The notes beneath the pieces were generated by a model that worked only from the letters and a program-made list of their open reading frames with translations, had not been told where the DNA came from and searched no databases. DNA of 64,000 nt from the NCBI GenBank assembly GCA_910588545.1, contig CAJUOU010000005.1:1-64000 (forward strand), read 5' to 3'. The stretch is from an uncultured Christensenellaceae bacterium. Lineage in GTDB: Bacteria; Bacillota; Clostridia; Christensenellales; UBA3700. This document shows, piece after piece, positions 42,013 to 51,835 of the stretch. Each line of letters starts with the position of its first letter. Positions within the stretch are counted from its first letter, which is position 1. The position numbers were made by a program, and so were the translations under genes.

Positions 42013-42936
42013 ATGGTTGCAGAAAAATTTAAAAGCGAGTCAGGATTTGAAAGCTATGCCTACTATTGGGATGATGTGAAAGAGCCAATCGGTGTTGTAC
42101 AAATTATTCACGGTATGGCAGAACACATTCAAAGGTATGACTTTTTTGCGGAGTTTTTAAACTTTAACGGATTTATAGTTGTAGGCATGGATACGAGAGG
42201 ACATGGCAGGACTGCTGTAGAAGGATTGGGACTCGGCATTGTTACCCGCGGAGATAGTTTTGCGGATACTGTTGCTGACCAAATCGATTTGGCAAAACAT
42301 ATAAAGGAAAAATACAATTTGCCATTGTGCTTATTTGGACATAGTTTCGGCTCATTTTTAAGCCAATCTTTTATACAAAGGGCAAGTGATTTGATTGAGG
42401 GAGTTATTCTATGCGGTTCGGCAAAACAAAAAGGTCTTGATATATCCGTTGGCAGAATAGTATCCAAACTTCAATGTGCAATTTTAGGAAAAGATAAACC
42501 TGCTAAATTTATCACAAAAGTTGCGTTTGGTGGCTTTGATAAAAAATTTGCTTACGATAAAATGCAAAATGCGTGGGTATGTAGCAATTTGGATTCTGTT
42601 AAAAAATATAACGAAGACGAATGGAGCGGAGCGACTGCATCTATCGGATTTTTCCGTTCATTATTTAGCGGAGTTAAAGATTTGTATGAGGAATGCAATC
42701 TTGATTGCATAAGAAAAGAGCTTAAAATATTTATTATCAGCGGAGATAAAGACCCTGTCGGCGGATATGGTGTAAAAGTACAAAAGTTGTACGATACTTA
42801 TGTTGACAGCGGCATTAAAGATGTTACAATCAAGCTTTATCCGGAAAAAAGGCATGAACTATTAAATGAAGATATCCGTGACCAAGTAATGTTTGATGCG
42901 ATGGAATTTTTTAAAAACTGTATTGCTAATAAGTAA
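42013..42936 (+). CDS. Lysophospholipase/monoacylglycerol-lipase-like hydrolase
   Basis: 307 residues of the Hydrolase_4 (serine aminopeptidase S33) family. IIHGMAEHIQRYD and the D-T-RGHGR turn, nucleophile GHSFGS (about residue 115), acid ISGDKDPVGG and catalytic His in KRHELLNE are all present. No signal peptide, so cytosolic. Probably cleaves monoacylglycerol or lysophospholipid. A TATACT/AGTATA dyad with TATAAT lies upstream, and a terminator at 43004-43047 follows. Confidence 0.9.
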   Translation: MVAEKFKSESGFESYAYYWDDVKEPIGVVQIIHGMAEHIQRYDFFAEFLNFNGFIVVGMDTRGHGRTAVEGLGLGIVTRGDSFADTVADQIDLAKHIKEKYNLPLCLFGHSFGSFLSQSFIQRASDLIEGVILCGSAKQKGLDISVGRIVSKLQCAILGKDKPAKFITKVAFGGFDKKFAYDKMQNAWVCSNLDSVKKYNEDEWSGATASIGFFRSLFSGVKDLYEECNLDCIRKELKIFIISGDKDPVGGYGVKVQKLYDTYVDSGIKDVTIKLYPEKRHELLNEDIRDQVMFDAMEFFKNCIANK

Positions 42937-43003
42937 AATGGGCTAGACTGAAAGTAGATTGTAAAATAAAATACACGTTTTAGAATATATTTGACTATAA
43001 TTG

Positions 43004-43056
43004 AAGAGTGATTGAATATTTTTATAAAAAATTTGTCAATCACTCTTTATTTTTTT
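43004..43056 (+). terminator. Terminator after the hydrolase
   Basis: Inverted repeat 43004-43015 with 43036-43047 followed by a T-rich run. Confidence 0.85.
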
Positions 43057-43178
43057 TAAATAATATGTTACAATATAATTAATATAAAATAATGTTACTT
43101 TTATTATTATCTTTATTGCAAAAAAATTGAGTATTTTGGCTATAAAAATAACGGAATATTTAGGATAAGGAGCATGTT

Positions 43179-45137
43179 ATGAAAAACAATGAATATTCAT
43201 CCGATAGCATAGAAGTCTTAGAAGGACTTGATGCAGTGCGTTTAAGACCCGGTATGTATATCGGGGATTCGTCTTCAAAAGGATTGCACCATATTTTATG
43301 GGAAATTGTTGATAATAGTATTGACGAAATTGCCAATGGTTACGGCGATAGGGTGGATATTGAATTGCTGTCCGACGGAAGCGTGAGCGTTACTGACAAC
43401 GGCAGAGGTATCCCCGTGGATATTCATAAGGAACTTAAAATACCCGCTTTGGAAATAGTATTTACAAAACTTCACTCGGGTGCAAAATTCGGCAGTGACG
43501 ATTATAAATTTTCCGGCGGTTTGCATGGCGTTGGCTCGGCGGTTACAAACGCTGTATCAAGGTGGCTTAATGCAACTGTTTGGCGTAACGGCTCTGAAAA
43601 TTATATAGAGTTTCACTCTCCCGAAATAAATGGAAAAATCAAAAGCGGTATAAGAAAAACGGAAATGACTAGCAAAAAATGCGATAAAAAATTGCATGGA
43701 ACTAAAGTTGTTTTTATGCCGGATGACAGGGTTTTTGGACATAACAGGATATCTTTTGATGTGGTTAACAAAAGGATAAAAGAACTTGCTTTTTTAAATA
43801 ACAACCTTACAATCACTTTGCGTGACGAGCGTGAAAGAGACGAAAATGGTTTGCCTAGGCGTGCAAGCTACCATTATAACGGCGGGCTTGTAGATTTTGT
43901 AAAGTATCAAAACGAAAATAAAAAAGCCCTTTACGATACGCCTATTTATTTTGAAAGTATTGGGGATAATATTCGTATTAAAGCCGCAATGCAACATACC
44001 GACGGGGTGGAGAGTATAACAAGTTTTGTCAACAATATACCTACTCATGAGGGTGGTACGCACGAGACGGGTTTTAAACAAGGTTTGACAAGATTTATGA
44101 ATGACTATGCCAAAAACAACGGATATATTAAGGAAAAAGATACTCCGTTTGTTGGCGATGACTTTAGGGACGGGCTTACTGTCGTAATGCTTATTCAAAT
44201 GCGTGACCCCGAGTTTGAGGGCCAAACCAAATCAAAGCTTTCAAATGCGTGGATTAAAAAACCGCTTGAAGATATGGTTTTTTCCAGCTTGCAAGAAGTT
44301 TATAAAAAATTGCCAAAAACTATGATTGCGGATATTTTCGCGCTTGCAATACAGTCTAAAAAAGAAAGGGAAAGGTTGCAAAACAGCAAAGAAGTATCCA
44401 AAAAAATGCGTGATATTGCGGGCAACAAGTTGGTTGGTAAATTGGCGCCTTGCATAGGTAAAAATGCAAAAAGGAATGAGCTTTTTATAGTTGAGGGAGA
44501 CTCTGCGGGCGGCTCTGCAAAAAATGGCAGGGATAGAAATTTTCAAGCGATTTTGCCGCTTAGAGGCAAGCCGCTTAATGTGGAAAAATCAAAGTTGGAT
44601 AAAACGCTGGCAAATGAGGAAATTTGCACTATAATAAGTGCACTCGGAGCAGGCTTTTACCATGATTTTAACATTGACAATTTAAAATATGACAAAGTTA
44701 TCATACTTGCGGATGCCGACCAAGACGGTGCACATATCAGGGCGATATTGCTAACTTTCTTTTATAGATATATGCGACCGCTTATTTTGGAGGGGCATGT
44801 TTATATAGGTATGCCACCTCTTTACAAAGTGGAAAACAAAGGGGAAGTAACTTACGTTTACGACGATATAAAGCTTAAAGAATTGCTTGAGAACATAAAC
44901 GGTAAAAAGACTATTCAGCGTTACAAAGGTCTTGGAGAAATGAATCCCGAACAGCTGTGGGAAACTACGATGAATCCAGAAAATCGCTCATTGATGAAAG
45001 TTACCGTGGATGATGTAACGGAAGCCGAGAGAATGATTACAACACTCATGGGGGACAATGCAACCGCCCGTAAGGAATATATCAACACAAATGCAAACTT
45101 TAATAAACAAGATACTTTTGAAAAAATAGGAGGTTAG
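43179..45137 (+). CDS. parE: Type IIA DNA topoisomerase subunit B (ParE-like)
   Basis: 652 residues. GHKL ATPase domain (EIVDNSIDEI, DNGRGIPVD, GGLHGVGSAV), transducer, TOPRIM EGDSAGGSA and DADQDGAHI. It supplies ATP-driven strand passage. Nothing in this chain alone decides between gyrase and topoisomerase IV; the partner lacks the GyrA box, which favours ParE. RBS AAGGAG. The stop is one base from the partner start. Confidence 0.85.
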   Translation: MKNNEYSSDSIEVLEGLDAVRLRPGMYIGDSSSKGLHHILWEIVDNSIDEIANGYGDRVDIELLSDGSVSVTDNGRGIPVDIHKELKIPALEIVFTKLHSGAKFGSDDYKFSGGLHGVGSAVTNAVSRWLNATVWRNGSENYIEFHSPEINGKIKSGIRKTEMTSKKCDKKLHGTKVVFMPDDRVFGHNRISFDVVNKRIKELAFLNNNLTITLRDERERDENGLPRRASYHYNGGLVDFVKYQNENKKALYDTPIYFESIGDNIRIKAAMQHTDGVESITSFVNNIPTHEGGTHETGFKQGLTRFMNDYAKNNGYIKEKDTPFVGDDFRDGLTVVMLIQMRDPEFEGQTKSKLSNAWIKKPLEDMVFSSLQEVYKKLPKTMIADIFALAIQSKKERERLQNSKEVSKKMRDIAGNKLVGKLAPCIGKNAKRNELFIVEGDSAGGSAKNGRDRNFQAILPLRGKPLNVEKSKLDKTLANEEICTIISALGAGFYHDFNIDNLKYDKVIILADADQDGAHIRAILLTFFYRYMRPLILEGHVYIGMPPLYKVENKGEVTYVYDDIKLKELLENINGKKTIQRYKGLGEMNPEQLWETTMNPENRSLMKVTVDDVTEAERMITTLMGDNATARKEYINTNANFNKQDTFEKIGG

Positions 45138-45138
45138 T

Positions 45139-47565
45139 ATGGCAAAAGATAAAGCTGTTTTTCAGGACACCGTACTTGATTGTGAAATATCCGATGTGCT
45201 GCACAATTCAATGATGCCATACTCCGAATATGTTATTTTGGATAGGGCATTGCCAAGGGTCGAGGACGGACTTAAACCTGTGCAAAGGCGTATATTGTAC
45301 ACAATGTACGAACTTGGCACAACACCGGACAAACCTTACAGAAAATCAGCACGTATTGTCGGCGATTGCTTGGGTAAATATCATCCTCACGGAGATACAT
45401 CCGTTTATGGTGCGATGGTAAGAATGGCGCAGTCGTTCAACATGAGCAGTATGCTTGTAGACGGTCACGGTAACTTTGGTAGTATTGACGGCGACTCCGC
45501 AGCTGCTATGAGGTATACGGAAGTGCGTTTGCAACCGCTTGCATTGGAAATGCTTAGAGATATCGAGCAAGACACTGTGGATTGGATGCTTAACTTTGAC
45601 GATACTTTAAAAGAGCCTAGAACGTTGCCGGGCAGATTCCCTAATTTGTTGGTAAATGGTGCATCGGGTATTGCCGTAGGACTTGCAACCAATATACCTC
45701 CGCATAATATTACCGAAGTTATCGACGGTGTGTGTGCATATATTGAAAATCCTAAAATTAGTTTGGATAACCTAATGGAGTATATAAAAGCTCCCGATTT
45801 TCCGTCAGGCGGAGAACTTTTGGTCAATGAAGATTTAAAAAGGGCATACGAAACAGGTAGGGGTAAAATAGCTATCCGTGCCAAAGTTATGATAGAAAAG
45901 GATGGCGATAAACTTAGTTTTGTCATAACTGAGTTGCCTTATCAAGTCAATAAAGCTGCATTGCTTGCAAAAATCGACGAGTATAGGGAAACCAAGAAGG
46001 AAATATTCGGAGACATTACCGATATAATAGATGCATCTGACAGAACGGGTATGCGTGCAATAATCAAATTTAAGCGTGATTGCAATCACAAAAAATTATT
46101 GCATAATCTTTTCCAATACACCGATTTACAGCAAAATTTCAACATAAATATGGTTGCAATAGCGGACGGCAAGCCTCAACAACTTGGCTTGTTGGATTTG
46201 GTAAGATATTATGTAAATTACCAACAAAATTTGATTTTAAGACGTTCGCAATATCAACTAGCAAATGCAAAAGCAAGAGAGCATATTTTGCAGGGCATTA
46301 TAATTGCTATCGAAAACATTGACGAAGTTATAAAAATTATCAAATCTTCCGCATCTCCTGCCGAGTGCAAAGCAAAACTTAAGGAAAGATTTTTAATAAG
46401 CGAAAAACAAGCACAGGCTATACTAGAGATAAAACTTGCAAGATTAACTAAATTGGAAGTTAACAATTTAAGGGAAGAGATAGCCGAACTTTTAAAAACC
46501 ATTGACTATTTGACAAGTGTCGTAGGTAGCAAACGCAAACAACTTTCCATTGTCAAAGCGGAACTTTTGGATATTCGCAAACGATATAAGTTAGACCGCC
46601 GCTCACATATTTTTGTGGACGGAATAGAGCAAAAAATACAAGTTTACGATGTAAACGAAATTGAGGAAAAGAAAGGTTACTGCATTTTGACAAACCAAAA
46701 TTGCATTAAATTTTTGACAAGCAAAACTTATAAGGGAGCAAACAAAACTTCTCAAAACTGCTCTAGCGAAGACATTCCGTCAAGCATTGTCGCTTGTAGT
46801 AATTTATCGCCTGTTTACGCGTTTACGAATATGGGGAATGTCGCACAAATCAATATCGATGATTTGAAAGAAGAAAAATGGCGAAGTAAAGGTGCACCTG
46901 CAGCTAAAGTTATTGGCGATTTGGCAAAGGGCGAAGTTGTTATAAAACTTATGACAAAGGAACAAATTGAAAACAAAAACTTGCTGTTTGTTATGCGTAG
47001 CGGTATGGTTAAGGTTGGTAGAGGCGAAGAGTATTTGATAAATAAAAAATTCTATCAAGCAACCAGCATTAAGGAAGACGATAGAGTAGTTTATGTGGAT
47101 ACCAAGGACGACAGTAAAACAATAATCACAATCAGTCACGAGGGCGTTGCACTTAATATGGAAAGCGAAATAACGCCAACAGGAAGAAAGTCACAAGGGG
47201 TTATCGGAATGTCATTGTCAGACGGCGACTATGTGGAATTTGCGGAGCAAATCGATGATGAGGGCGAGATTATTATCGTAACCGACAAAGGCTGTGCTAA
47301 AAAGGTTATTGCAGGCTTAATAAAGGTATCAGGACGTAATAGAAAAGGTAACAAAATTCAAAGCTTTACCGATAAAACGGGTTATTCTATTTTGTTTGCA
47401 GGATATGTAAAAGAGCCTTACGATTTGATATTGGTAGGGGAGAATGGCGATATAGTACCAATCAACAGCGAGGAGATACGCATTGAAAATATGAATTCCA
47501 GAGGTACAATGATTCCTAATATTGCGGGTAATATCGCAAAAATTTTACCACTAAAAGTAATTTGA
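45139..47565 (+). CDS. parC: Type IIA DNA topoisomerase subunit A (ParC-like)
   Basis: 808 residues. Breakage-reunion domain with PVQRRILYTM, KYHPHGDTS, AAAMRYTEVRL (active-site Tyr), PDFPSGG, a coiled coil, then a beta-pinwheel C-terminal domain of about 300 residues. No QRRGGKG-type GyrA box is visible; the region contains EEKWRSKGAPAAK instead. That absence argues for topoisomerase IV-type decatenation rather than supercoiling. RBS GGAGG. Bidirectional terminator at 47583-47616. Confidence 0.85.
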   Translation: MAKDKAVFQDTVLDCEISDVLHNSMMPYSEYVILDRALPRVEDGLKPVQRRILYTMYELGTTPDKPYRKSARIVGDCLGKYHPHGDTSVYGAMVRMAQSFNMSSMLVDGHGNFGSIDGDSAAAMRYTEVRLQPLALEMLRDIEQDTVDWMLNFDDTLKEPRTLPGRFPNLLVNGASGIAVGLATNIPPHNITEVIDGVCAYIENPKISLDNLMEYIKAPDFPSGGELLVNEDLKRAYETGRGKIAIRAKVMIEKDGDKLSFVITELPYQVNKAALLAKIDEYRETKKEIFGDITDIIDASDRTGMRAIIKFKRDCNHKKLLHNLFQYTDLQQNFNINMVAIADGKPQQLGLLDLVRYYVNYQQNLILRRSQYQLANAKAREHILQGIIIAIENIDEVIKIIKSSASPAECKAKLKERFLISEKQAQAILEIKLARLTKLEVNNLREEIAELLKTIDYLTSVVGSKRKQLSIVKAELLDIRKRYKLDRRSHIFVDGIEQKIQVYDVNEIEEKKGYCILTNQNCIKFLTSKTYKGANKTSQNCSSEDIPSSIVACSNLSPVYAFTNMGNVAQINIDDLKEEKWRSKGAPAAKVIGDLAKGEVVIKLMTKEQIENKNLLFVMRSGMVKVGRGEEYLINKKFYQATSIKEDDRVVYVDTKDDSKTIITISHEGVALNMESEITPTGRKSQGVIGMSLSDGDYVEFAEQIDDEGEIIIVTDKGCAKKVIAGLIKVSGRNRKGNKIQSFTDKTGYSILFAGYVKEPYDLILVGENGDIVPINSEEIRIENMNSRGTMIPNIAGNIAKILPLKVI

Positions 47566-47582
47566 TTAAAAAGATTATAAAT

Positions 47583-47616
47583 AAAAAATATGCACTGTTT
47601 AAAGTGCATATTTTTT
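47583..47616. terminator. Bidirectional terminator after parC
   Basis: Inverted repeat 47583-47596 with 47603-47616 and A/T flanks; convergent genes meet here. Confidence 0.9.
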
Positions 47617-47643
47617 ATTTTAAACATAAATTTAATTGTGAGT

Positions 47644-50133
47644 TTATGCCAAAATATCCGGCTCGATATTTTCGATTTTCTTTTTGGCATTTTTGTTTTT
47701 GTGAGTAAACAATATTGCGATTATTACAAAGGCAACTATTGCAACTGAAGTAACGGTAATAGCAATTATTTGATTTGGTGTAAGACCATTTGGTTGCAAA
47801 TTTTCATTTAAAATATATCCTACTTTATCCTTATAATACACTTTGGTAAAGGTCGTATTAGAGTCATATTTGCCAATTATTTGAATATCCATACCATCCT
47901 TCAAATCGTCGAATAATACTGCGGAATTGATGTCTGCTTTTTCGTAAATAAGTATATTAGTACCTATTTTCGGAGCTTTTGTCTTCATAAATATGATATT
48001 TTGTTCAGGCGAAGTAGGTATGACTTTTGATAAATAGTCTGCATATACATATCCGATTTGTGTGCTGCCTGCGATGTTAATGGAAATTTTGTACCAATTC
48101 CAAATATCTTCTGTAGCAATCAATGTGATACACGATACTTCTGTATCCGGGCTAAGTAAATAGTCTTTGCCGTTAATTTGCAATTTGTCCGCATACTTGA
48201 ACGGGTATTGATAAACTATAACGTTTTTTACCAAAGCTTTCATTTTAAGAGCGTTCATATCGACATTGTCAATAGGTGTAATATCGTCCGATAAAATGTA
48301 CTCTTTTTGTGCAAGGTGTTCCGCTGTTACATAATAGTATAGTTTGCCGTTATACTCCTTTTCGGCAAGAATCAAAAATATCTCATTTTCGCTGACAAAT
48401 CTTGCAGACTCCGGATTGTTTGGTGTTATGTATGCAATGGTTGTTGCTTTGATTTTTCCTGCTTTTATAATATCAAATTGAGTAGGGTTATCAAATGTAA
48501 TATTTTTTGTTCCCACAAGTCCCATTTTTTCGCCGTCTATCTCAAAAAGTAAATGGTCGTTTTCGCTAGTAAAATAATAGTGAGCGTTTATGCTGTCAAC
48601 TGCGGTTGCGATTTTTGAGGTCGCATCTAGATTGTTTATTTGATATTCCTTTTCTTTTATAAACTTTCCGTTCTGAGAATACTTTGTAATTACTCCGTTG
48701 TTTTCAACATACAAATTGCCTCTGAAATCAATGTTGTAATTGCGACCGCTTACAACATTTTGATTATCGATAAATATAGGGTCAGTCGGATTTTCCAAAT
48801 TATACTTTTTTACTGTACCTGTATTTTTATCTATCAAATACGCATAATTAGTGCTGACAGCTGTTGTAATTTCATTAACTTGTCCTACATTTACAATTAA
48901 ATCGGAGGTGGTGTTTCCGTCATAGGAAAGTACTTTGTTGTCGCTTAATATCAAAAGTTTGGTATTGTATACGGCAATGGAAAGTACATTTTCGCGTATA
49001 AGCAAATTATCTGTGTTATAAAGATTATTTTTGTTGTCAATAAAATAAATTTTACCTTGAACTGCTACAACTTTTACAGGTGTTTTTTCCAACTCGAAAG
49101 GTGTTCTGCTATCGTTATCCACACTTCTTTTGATTATACGTTTGTTGTTTGTGTCCGCAATATAAAGGAAAGTGCCATCACTAAAAACACTTTGAGGGGT
49201 GTCAAACCTGTATAAATCGTCGCCTTTGCTAGTAATTAAGTTTGTCAATGCTCCATTTTTGTCAAACTGATATACTTTACCGTTATCGGTTGTATTAGTA
49301 TCGTCGGTGGTCGCAGTTGTCAAAATACTGTCGCCGAAAATCAAAAGTTGTTTAAAGTTCGTGCCGCTCATTTCAATTTGCTTTCCGTCTATAAACAAAT
49401 TATTGTTTGAGTCAACATAATGTATTTTGTTTCCGTCTATATAATAGTCGTTAATATTTTTGCCCAATGTTATTTTTTCTGTTGTAATATTGCATTTATT
49501 TTCACTATCATTAAGCTCGCATTTGTGGAAATCGTATGTATCGGAGTTTTGAATATATCCTATATTGTCAATAAATTTAAAAGTCTCTTGCTTTGCCGTA
49601 CCTACAAACATATCGTAAGCTTTTATTTGTGTTACATTATTTAATTCAACCGAGCAGATATATAGTTTGTTGCTGTCTATTATGGCAAGTCTATCGCCTT
49701 GTTTTGTAATGTTGTAAGTGTTTGTATAATTGTTTAGGGAAGTAATATTTTTATTTTCCGCATTTACAATAACCAATCTTGATTGGGTAAGATTATTTTT
49801 GACCAAAACGACTATCCTGTTGTCAATCACTATAACTTTAGTGATAAAATCATTTGGAGTATCGTTTTTTATAATGTTAAGATAGTAGCTGTTTTGCTTG
49901 TTCGCTTGAGGTTGTACGAAAAGTGTTTTATCGTTTGCAACTGCAAGGTATTTATCCGTTTTATCTATTGCGACAGGGTTGCTTAGTTTCATATAGTTAT
50001 CCATATTAGATAAAACAGTACTTTCCAATATTTCGGAATTTTCGCGTGCAGATGAACTTTCCGCAAAAGCGACCGGAAAGGCAAGTATCGTAATAAGCAG
50101 AATAAATATAATAAATACAAGCGATTTTTTCAT
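47644..50133 (-). CDS. Large exported membrane-anchored propeller/SH3 protein
   Basis: 829 residues. Signal peptide (about 1-24), then a long beta-strand repeat region (about 60-560) with NHL/propeller-like strands, for example FSDGTFLYIADTNNKRIIKRS and LSIAVYNTKLLILSDNKVLS. It is followed by two SH3-like modules (WNWYKISINIAGSTQIGYVYADYL; FTKVYYKDKVGYILNENL), one membrane span (IAITVTSVAIVAFVIIAILF) and a basic tail. It is a surface or envelope protein of unknown role, a larger relative of the protein at 30008-30793. RBS GAGGG. Confidence 0.7.
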   Translation of the reverse strand: MKKSLVFIIFILLITILAFPVAFAESSSARENSEILESTVLSNMDNYMKLSNPVAIDKTDKYLAVANDKTLFVQPQANKQNSYYLNIIKNDTPNDFITKVIVIDNRIVVLVKNNLTQSRLVIVNAENKNITSLNNYTNTYNITKQGDRLAIIDSNKLYICSVELNNVTQIKAYDMFVGTAKQETFKFIDNIGYIQNSDTYDFHKCELNDSENKCNITTEKITLGKNINDYYIDGNKIHYVDSNNNLFIDGKQIEMSGTNFKQLLIFGDSILTTATTDDTNTTDNGKVYQFDKNGALTNLITSKGDDLYRFDTPQSVFSDGTFLYIADTNNKRIIKRSVDNDSRTPFELEKTPVKVVAVQGKIYFIDNKNNLYNTDNLLIRENVLSIAVYNTKLLILSDNKVLSYDGNTTSDLIVNVGQVNEITTAVSTNYAYLIDKNTGTVKKYNLENPTDPIFIDNQNVVSGRNYNIDFRGNLYVENNGVITKYSQNGKFIKEKEYQINNLDATSKIATAVDSINAHYYFTSENDHLLFEIDGEKMGLVGTKNITFDNPTQFDIIKAGKIKATTIAYITPNNPESARFVSENEIFLILAEKEYNGKLYYYVTAEHLAQKEYILSDDITPIDNVDMNALKMKALVKNVIVYQYPFKYADKLQINGKDYLLSPDTEVSCITLIATEDIWNWYKISINIAGSTQIGYVYADYLSKVIPTSPEQNIIFMKTKAPKIGTNILIYEKADINSAVLFDDLKDGMDIQIIGKYDSNTTFTKVYYKDKVGYILNENLQPNGLTPNQIIAITVTSVAIVAFVIIAILFTHKNKNAKKKIENIEPDILA

Positions 50134-50223
50134 ATAACCCTCTTTATGTGTACAAAACTACATTTTGATTATACACCATTAGTTAAAAAAAGTAAACATT
50201 TTTCTTTTAATTTTAAATTTGTC

Positions 50224-50252
50224 TTGCAAGTTTATGGAAATTATGCTACAAT
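50224..50252 (+). promoter_or_regulatory. Promoter of the WG-repeat gene
   Basis: TTGCAA (50224-50229), a 17-base spacer, TACAAT (50247-50252). Confidence 0.6.
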
Positions 50253-50330
50253 AAATAGGATATTATAATATTTATATTATTATAAAAGTGAATGTAATTG
50301 CCTTAAAATATAATAGGCAGCGGAGGCGGT

Positions 50331-51479
50331 ATGGCTAAAACAAATTTTGTTAAACCCAATCAAGATTATATGCCCGAAGGGGATGTTTCTTTATTACAAA
50401 AAAATATTGAAGAATTGGGGTTAAGTGAATATACTTTGAAAAAATTGAAAGGGGTTGAAATTGATAAAATTATCGATTTATGCAGATGCCAAATGAAGCA
50501 TTTATACAAAATCCCCGGTATAAACAAAAAAAATGTATTTGAAGTGCTAAAAAAATTGCAAAATGTAGGGCTTGATTTCAAACGTTCTCCGATTGCTGCT
50601 ACTACTGCGGAAGACGGACAACAAGAGGTCTCTAAAAACAACGGCAATGTACAGACAGAAAAAAAAGAGAAAAATAATTTTAATGATAAACAAAACAAAA
50701 ATAACAAAGGCGCGGTAAACAAAGCGCAAGACAATAATAAAAACACAAACAACAATCCTAAGTTTGAAAAAGGGAAAAAAGAGGATAAAAAAACTAATTT
50801 CGAAACTAAAGCCACAGCTAATAACAAACATAATTCAGACAATAAAAACAACAATAATAAGCAAAATTTTGATAATAAAAAACAGAATCAACCGCAAAAG
50901 GCTGCAAAACCAGAGCCTGTAAAACAAGCTCAAGAGGTGCAAAAATCTCAACCCGAGCCAAAGCGGTTGAAAGTTAACAGCTATGACATTGACAGTTTTA
51001 TTAATGATAGTGTACCAGCTAAAAAAACTTTAAAGCAAGAAAGAGAGGAGAAAATCGCAAAAGCAATAAAAGATTTACCTCCTATTAAAAATCCTGATGG
51101 CCTTTATAAATTTTACAGACACGGCAAGTGGGGATATAAGACGGAAAGCGGCAAGGTTGTTATTGAGCCTACTTTTACAGAGGCATTTAATTTTAGGGAA
51201 GGGTTGGCTTGTGTGGAATTAAATGAAAGATGCGGATATATCAACAAACAAGGAGAAATTGTAATACCTATTCAGTATGATACAGCTTGCAGTTTTAGTG
51301 AAGGATTGGCATCTGTTACAAAAGACGATAAGTGCGGTTATATTGATAAAGAAGGAAATGTGGTGTTTGACTTTATTTATGAGGCAGCAACTTCCTTTGA
51401 AAATGACATTGCAATCGTAAAAAAAGACGGCAAATGGGGCTATATGGACAGAAAAACTGGTGAAATAAGGCTTAGATAA
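50331..51479 (+). CDS. Alpha-CTD-like / WG-repeat fusion protein
   Basis: 382 residues in three parts. Residues ~20-83 look like the C-terminal domain of RNA polymerase alpha (helix-hairpin-helix): IEELGLSEYTLKKLKGVEIDKI..L---KIPGINKKNVFEVLKKL..LGL-like. Residues ~85-215 are a low-complexity Asn/Lys/Gln linker. Residues ~255-382 carry four WG-type repeats (GKWGY, CGYIN, CGYID, GKWGYMD). No signal peptide, so cytosolic. The HhH part could contact DNA or RNA polymerase and WG repeats are binding modules. Function unknown; the combination is unusual. Confidence 0.75.
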   Translation: MAKTNFVKPNQDYMPEGDVSLLQKNIEELGLSEYTLKKLKGVEIDKIIDLCRCQMKHLYKIPGINKKNVFEVLKKLQNVGLDFKRSPIAATTAEDGQQEVSKNNGNVQTEKKEKNNFNDKQNKNNKGAVNKAQDNNKNTNNNPKFEKGKKEDKKTNFETKATANNKHNSDNKNNNNKQNFDNKKQNQPQKAAKPEPVKQAQEVQKSQPEPKRLKVNSYDIDSFINDSVPAKKTLKQEREEKIAKAIKDLPPIKNPDGLYKFYRHGKWGYKTESGKVVIEPTFTEAFNFREGLACVELNERCGYINKQGEIVIPIQYDTACSFSEGLASVTKDDKCGYIDKEGNVVFDFIYEAATSFENDIAIVKKDGKWGYMDRKTGEIRLR

Positions 51480-51835
51480 AACTTTATTTGTCACATTTAA
51501 AAGAATGATATTTTAATTTAAAAATAATCGGTTACCTTAAATTCGGTAATCGATTTTGTCGTAATATATCGCATAAAAACGAATTTGCCGCTTTGATATC
51601 AACGTATGATTATATGCAGACAGTAGGATATGCTCATAATAACATTTATACTACTGAATTAATAAAAACATTGTTTTGGTTTTATAATGGTAGTAATTAT
51701 GTATAATTACACAACAAAAAACGGGACTGTATCAAACAATCCCGTGATTTTGTTTTATATCATAATAATTAAATGCCGTATTATCAACATGATTTTAGCA
51801 TTATAGAAAAAAGATTTTTCCTAAGAGCAATTATA
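51480..51835. other. Intergenic region with gdhA terminator
   Basis: 356 bases without a gene. It holds an imperfect hairpin near 51529-51556 after the WG gene and, at 51720-51746, a stem ACGGGA/TCCCGT that on the minus strand is followed by a T run, fitting a gdhA terminator. Otherwise nothing recognised. Confidence 0.6.
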
